NCBI GenBank assembly: GCA_023231475.1
Contig: JALJEE010001840.1
Coordinates: 1 to 64,000, forward strand
DNA from: Seison nebaliae
Lineage: Eukaryota; Rotifera; Pararotatoria; Seisonacea; Seisonidae
DNA: 64,000 nucleotides
Direction: 5' to 3'
A program made the translations under genes and the position numbers. Shown here one piece after another: positions 59,417 to 64,000 of the stretch (position 1 is its first letter; each line of letters starts with the position of its first letter). Below the pieces are notes generated by a model. It saw only the letters and a list, made by a program, of their open reading frames with translations, ran no database searches and was not told where the DNA came from.

Positions 59417-61148
59417 ATGTATCCGAATATGAGACAATGCAACGATAAAATCCCGATGAGAAGAAAACGTTCACCTGAAGAAGAAGTAAGCGGAAGTAAG
59501 TTAAAATTAAAATGGATTTAAAAAGAAATGAGAAAAAGTGTAATTTGATGAATGTAAATGAAGAAGTAATAAATTGTATAAAGAATTTGGTCGATATATT
59601 TTCGTTTATTGAACCATATTCTTTTATGCTAAACCATCATCCTAAACACCGAATTCTATCGCTTAATCCTTTCCTCAATTTATCGTTAATATTCGAGATA
59701 TTATTATAATATAGAATCATAAAATTACCATTAAACCATCTTGTCAAGTCAATATCCATCTAGTTATCTTACTGGGTCTTATTTTAATTCTCCTTTACTT
59801 CCCATCATTTTGATGATATTGAATATCTACATCACAAAATAGAAATTTACGATTAGAATCTTTCGGTAGGTAAGCGCATAAGTATATTTATCCAAAAATG
59901 TTACACTTTAACATATGCAACTCATTTACATTCTCTTACATCATTGTTATGTACAACAGAATTCTAACAGATGAAATTCACAAAAATCTAAAAATTCAAC
60001 TCTGAGTTAAAAATTCTTATCATTCATTATTATCGCATATGATTGTGAAGATGAGAAGTACATAGTGATTTCATAGACGATGTTTTAGAGCGATATAAAA
60101 ACCTATAACAATAAAAGCAAATACTTTATCAATTCATCACCATCACATGTAGCTTTCCTTATTTTGAGATGTATGAAGACGATGGTAAAACTAAGAAAAA
60201 AGACCAAAAATAAACTTTACCAACCTCTAACAAAAATAAATATCTGATGATTATTGTTGTGATTGATTAAATGATCGAATTAATAATTGATTGCAGCTTC
60301 TTCTTCTTCTCCTATTGTGATTGTAGTTGCAAATAGCTTCATAGAGTACAGGATGATTCTTTCTTTTGAATAATAATAAGAATAATTGAAAGAACGTCGT
60401 ACAAACTGAAGCAAAATAATATGAAGAAAAAATTTTACAATTAATTAATTTCTAGGTTATCGATCATACAATACGATTAATTGACTTTATTGTATTGAAA
60501 TGAAAAAATTCTTCGATGTAGTTGTGCGAATTTGGATGGAGGCAGGTATGATTTGAATACTATTATTTTCGTTGGATTTGTATATAAGAGTATTGGTTGT
60601 GGAAAAAAGAATTAGTTGCTAAAAATAGTTATGATAATAAACTCCGGATAATGTGATATTTTTTGGATAATTATTGTATTTTAGTTAGGAATAAATTCTA
60701 AAAATAATTGTGAACTTTAATTAGAAACAAGTCAATTGTTAAATTATATTATTAATTGGTGGTTAATTTTGGTTGGCCGTTAAGCAAAGTAGTTTTGGAT
60801 GAAGAATTGAAGGATCAAAATAAGAAATTGCAACTTCAACTAAAATAATCGAGGGAGAATCTTAACTGTCAGATCTCATGTGGATGAAAGGAAATGTCAC
60901 AACTGATTCCTGTTAATGAATTTCACGCAAAGTCTATGTGTCATAACCCCGTCGTTAAATTCTCGTTGAGGATTTAACGTAAATCCTTATTAAATTAAAT
61001 ATGAATCAAATTGTTAACTTATTACCACATAGACAATGAATATTTCCGAGAAAAATCTGAAGAATATATAAAACAATTTAAAACGATAAGAGGAAGTGAG
61101 AATGAGGAGAGCGTAAAATTAGAAGAGTTGTTATCAATTGCGGAAGAA
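59417..61148 (+). CDS. Candidate small gene with two exons, 3' end unresolved
   Basis: Exon 59417-59495 encodes MYPNMRQCNDKIPMRRKRSP followed by EEEVSG and ends at a perfect GTAAGT donor. Exon 61033-61148 starts after ACATAG in the matching phase and encodes NEYFREKSEEYIKQFKTIRG and a charged helix ending LEELLSIAEE at a GTTATT donor. The joined frame is charged and helical. The 1.54-kb intron is far longer than the 40-80 nt norm, and the final exon is not certain (an acceptor CTATAG at 61208 is possible). No family recognised. Confidence 0.3.
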
Positions 61149-61239
61149 GTTATTGTTTTCTTTTCGAAAGTTTTCTATTTGTTCTCCTTTTTACATAACG
61201 GCTATAGATGTATGTGATCATTGGAAACAAGAGCAGACA

Positions 61240-62139
61240 AGACAAACTTCCCCGAACACATTAACCATCAAGTATGGCAATCATTGTTAATGGTTCGATA
61301 GTCGTACTGCCATGCAGATGCTCGACAATTCGAAAACATTTTAAACATTATTCGTTTTAATGAATTCAACTCCACAAATGAACAATTTCCATTTTCAGAT
61401 TTAAGGGTTAATGGAATACTTAGAATAATGATAACGGTTTCTCTGTCGATTTCGGTTTGTTTCTCTACTCATATTCCAACATATCATCTGCTTTACTTAT
61501 TTGACGGCGATGAATAAAACTGTAAGTGAAACAAGATATATTTAGACTAAACAGAAGGAGAAAAATGTATATCAATCATGAGATATGTTTAATAAATTAT
61601 AGAGAGTTGAAGAACGGACATAATTCTGAATTGATAAGTGAACATATTTCGAAAGTTTAATATTCTGTTTTTTCACTTTTTAGATGGAACGATTTCTGAC
61701 AAACAGATATCGGGTGTAAATAAGTTGAATTTGGGTTGAATTAAGACATGTCTAAGAAAATATTGAATTTACCACGAAAATATCGATATTATTGTATGAG
61801 AGTTTCCCCAAAAACCGATTATCAAAGAATTATGAAATTTTTCATAAAGGAAAAAAATTAATATGAATTTAACACAAATTATTTCATTAAGAGCAACAGT
61901 TTATTCAGTGAATAATTAACATCAAATATGAAATACTTTTAAAAATGAGTGATGTAAGATCTACAATGTAGATAAATAAATATTACGGATAAAATTCATA
62001 AAAATTAATTGTTTCATTCAGTCTCCATTTTTGTGAAGAGTCATTTATCGGTATTTTTGTTAGTCAAGTTGATTGACTTAAAATAGTAAGAAATTAATAG
62101 GAAATAATTGTGAAGTGAAAGATGATCACTACGGGTACA
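61240..62139. other. Gene-free interval
   Basis: About 900 bp, A+T-rich. No frame, repeat or RNA gene recognised. Confidence 0.4.
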
Positions 62140-63108
62140 TCAAATGTCCGCTAATATCGAATTGGTGAATAGTGGCCGTTTTAAGTCATCAATTATTTCC
62201 TCATCAAGTTCACTTGTATCTTCGCCGCTTTGGATTTCATCAAAATCGTCTAATGAAAAGAAGGAAGTATTGCTTGCTGTTGCGGTAAAGAATTCTGTAG
62301 ATGATTCACTATCACAACTTAATTCTACACATTGATCACATCTACCATGGTCACTACTTGTCAAACTTATTTGTTCACTGCCACACGACAATGACATAAG
62401 TAAAAGAGATGTTGTTGATATTGATGACAACGATTGTTCACGAATTTTGCACATTTTTTCGAAATTTTCATTAATTTCTTTAATTGAAGCATCTTCGTCG
62501 AATATTAGAGAATTGTTTATTTCGTTATCTTCTTCTATTATGATTGAATGAGTTGGAGAAATATTGTTCAATTCAATTCCGTTATCAAAATACTCTTCAT
62601 CATCTTCGATATCTCCTAGCAATAAATCTATGTTCCGTTCTTTTGGTAAGTTTAATATTAAATTATCTTTTGATAATTCACTGAGATAACATGATTCTGA
62701 TATGTTATTCTTTTTATTTATATCTTCTCTTTTTATATCATTGTCATTGTTAACAACAGTTGGAATTTCAATTATCTCATTATTGTTAGTGGAAACTTCA
62801 TTGACTTGACATTGATCGATTGAGTCGACAAATAATCCCAATTGATTTGCCACATTGATTTTGACCAAATTTTGTAGAGGTTGAATACTATATCTCGTTT
62901 TAGAGTATTCATCTTTTTGTACATATTGCTCCATTTCTACTGAAGAACAATCAGAGTATCGATTTTCTAGAAACATACGAAAGGGAGCAACAGCTAATTT
63001 TGAAGAAACTAATTTCATATTAGAGAGACGCAATAGTTCTTCATCTTTTTGATCAGAAGTCCATTTGAAATCGTCACTTCTCTTCTTGTAAAGTCTGGCT
63101 GAGACCAT
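62140..63108 (-). CDS. Acidic disordered protein, unrecognised
   Basis: Single open frame, 322 residues from ATG at 63108 to TGA at 62140. The N-terminal 80 residues are the most structured-looking (MVSARLYKKRSDDFKWTSDQ, then KLAVAPFRMFLENRYSDC). The remainder is Asn/Asp/Glu/Ser-rich. The C-terminal third has short hydrophobic motifs within acidic sequence, FFTATASNTSFFSLDDFDEI, resembling linear interaction or activation motifs. One CDQC pair occurs. No catalytic domain, signal peptide or transmembrane helix. It could be a regulatory adaptor, but function is unknown. Confidence 0.6.
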   Translation of the reverse strand: MVSARLYKKRSDDFKWTSDQKDEELLRLSNMKLVSSKLAVAPFRMFLENRYSDCSSVEMEQYVQKDEYSKTRYSIQPLQNLVKINVANQLGLFVDSIDQCQVNEVSTNNNEIIEIPTVVNNDNDIKREDINKKNNISESCYLSELSKDNLILNLPKERNIDLLLGDIEDDEEYFDNGIELNNISPTHSIIIEEDNEINNSLIFDEDASIKEINENFEKMCKIREQSLSSISTTSLLLMSLSCGSEQISLTSSDHGRCDQCVELSCDSESSTEFFTATASNTSFFSLDDFDEIQSGEDTSELDEEIIDDLKRPLFTNSILADI

Positions 63109-63446
63109 AATTCTAAATGAATTTTTTATCTACCTAACTAGAATGGAGACAACAGAAATGTTGGCAAAATTCGAAGGAAAAAAAAACAATTAAACACGAA
63201 ATGCTTTTCGCTTAATATTTTCCATTCTAATCTTTACAAAGGTCGAATTTTTTGTTATTCCTTCTTCTTCGATCATCTCCTCATATATCTCATATATTGG
63301 TTTAGGTTAGTGTCGTTCGATCACTCCTATAACATTTCGCTCACATGTGAGAAATCGATGAATAATGTGTTGAGATGACTTTCTCTCGATATTTCGTCTC
63401 AACCTAAAATATGGTGGTAAAACTTTACTAATTCTAATTAAATTCA

Positions 63447-63698
63447 ATGATATTCTGTCAGAAGAGATATTGTCACGAGAACGATCGTTTTCGTCATCAA
63501 AATACTTCCTATGATTATAACAATTTCTATTTAAATTCTTTTTCTATCAAAAAAGTTTATGCGCTTCTTTATCCAGCCAAAAGACAATTTTCACAACGAC
63601 GTGTGACTGAGGAGCGAATTGACATAATCTCTAAGTGTTTTTCTTCTCAAAAAAATAATTTGCTTTTCGATTATTTATTTAATCATTTCAATCTCTAG
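63447..63698 (+). other. Small open frame, possible terminal exon
   Basis: 83 codons from ATG at 63447. An acceptor-like CTGTCAG at about 63460 could make it the last exon of a gene. The sequence (LLYPAKRQFSQRRVTEERID) has coding-like composition but no known domain. It ends 39 bp before the VTI1B stop on the other strand. Confidence 0.22.
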
Positions 63699-63737
63699 TT
63701 GTCAATGTTCTCAATTGAAAAAGTAATAAAAATTTTA

Positions 63738-64000
63738 TTACGTAAAAAATTTCCAATAAACAACCCCAATCAATATGATGATTTCCATAATCAGAATGCA
63801 ATACACCAAAATTTTGTTGCCAAACATTCTTAAAGGAAATTATATGAAAGAACAACAGGGAATAAAAAATTAACCTCATTTTAATTCGATTAGTCAATTT
63901 TTTTGCTCTTCCTAAAGTAGTGTCCGTCTCATGTAACTTTAATTTTCAAAAGAGACATGAGAAAATAATAGAAATATTTTTTAAATTTAACATTCTGTTG
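63738..64000 (-). CDS. VTI1B: Vti1-type vesicle SNARE, C-terminal part (runs off the window)
   Basis: Three exon parts on the minus strand: 64000-63992 (incomplete), 63936-63875 and 63828-63738, joined by introns of 55 and 46 nt (donors GTTAAA and GTTAAT, acceptors AAG). They encode LHETDTTLGRAKKLTNRIKM, then NKILVYCILIMEIIILIGVV, YWKFFT and a stop. This is the end of the SNARE helix, a short basic linker, and a tail-anchor helix matching the VTI1B pattern (NKLLL..IIILLELAILGG..YYKFF). Vti1 proteins are Qb-SNAREs of Golgi, endosome and lysosome fusion. The frames are too short to stand out as ORFs, and only splice joining reveals the gene. AATAAA overlaps the stop (63739-63734). Confidence 0.8.

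Noticed and set aside
1-64000. tRNA, rRNA and snRNA genes
   Set aside because: I looked for GGTTCGA-type T-loops with matching A and B boxes and for rRNA-like G+C islands and found none. A covariance-model scan would be needed to exclude them.

Overview
This is a eukaryotic, animal-type window: about 70% A+T, spliceosomal introns, no operons or ribosome-binding sites. The animal assignment rests on a giant cadherin, an ankyrin-TRP channel and CAP-domain proteins. Introns are tiny: 32 of the 33 modelled are 40-80 nt and one is 706 nt. Genes are compact and many are intron-poor. I cannot name the species. A small-genome invertebrate such as a mite, a nematode or another reduced lineage fits, but nothing seen here decides between them. 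Coding models were built by joining open frames at GT..AG introns so that phase and, where available, family homology stay continuous.

Layout. 0-5.4 kb: an MPI-like (mannose-6-phosphate isomerase) gene lacking its metal ligands (minus), the rRNA dimethylase DIMT1 (minus) and a membrane-anchored CPPED1-like phosphatase (plus). 7.5-19.6 kb: a 13-exon cadherin of about 3,600 residues (plus), convergent with NOP58 (19.8-22.2 kb, minus). 22.7-26.5 kb: three tandem type-II-membrane CAP-domain genes (minus). 26.6-30.3 kb: an accessory stretch with transposon relics (a reverse-transcriptase YADD fragment and a Tc1/mariner-like fragment), a secreted possibly lectin-like gene, a degenerate 7TM-like exon and two copies of a dispersed tail motif. 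30.3-35.9 kb: CPSF1. 38.2-44.3 kb: ankyrin-TRP channel. 44.5-45.3 kb: a lysine-rich chromatin-like protein. 45.6-49.2 kb: NUP93 (minus), divergent from a 5-exon P-loop-like protein (49.5-51.6 kb). 51.7-54.2 kb: a broken gene-like region and a roughly 1.08-kb element with terminal inverted repeats. 54.9-63.1 kb: a secreted cysteine-containing peptide and two disordered proteins, with large gene-poor gaps. Window end: the 3' end of VTI1B (minus).

Functionally most genes are housekeeping and unrelated to each other: ribosome biogenesis (DIMT1, NOP58), mRNA 3'-end formation (CPSF1), nuclear pore (NUP93), vesicle fusion (VTI1B). The lineage-specific parts are the CAP trio, the TRP channel architecture, the dispersed tail motif and the degenerate MPI.

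The most unusual genome-level signal is the 5' splice site. In 29 of 33 modelled introns it begins GTT rather than GTA/GTG, and 3' sites include many AAG.
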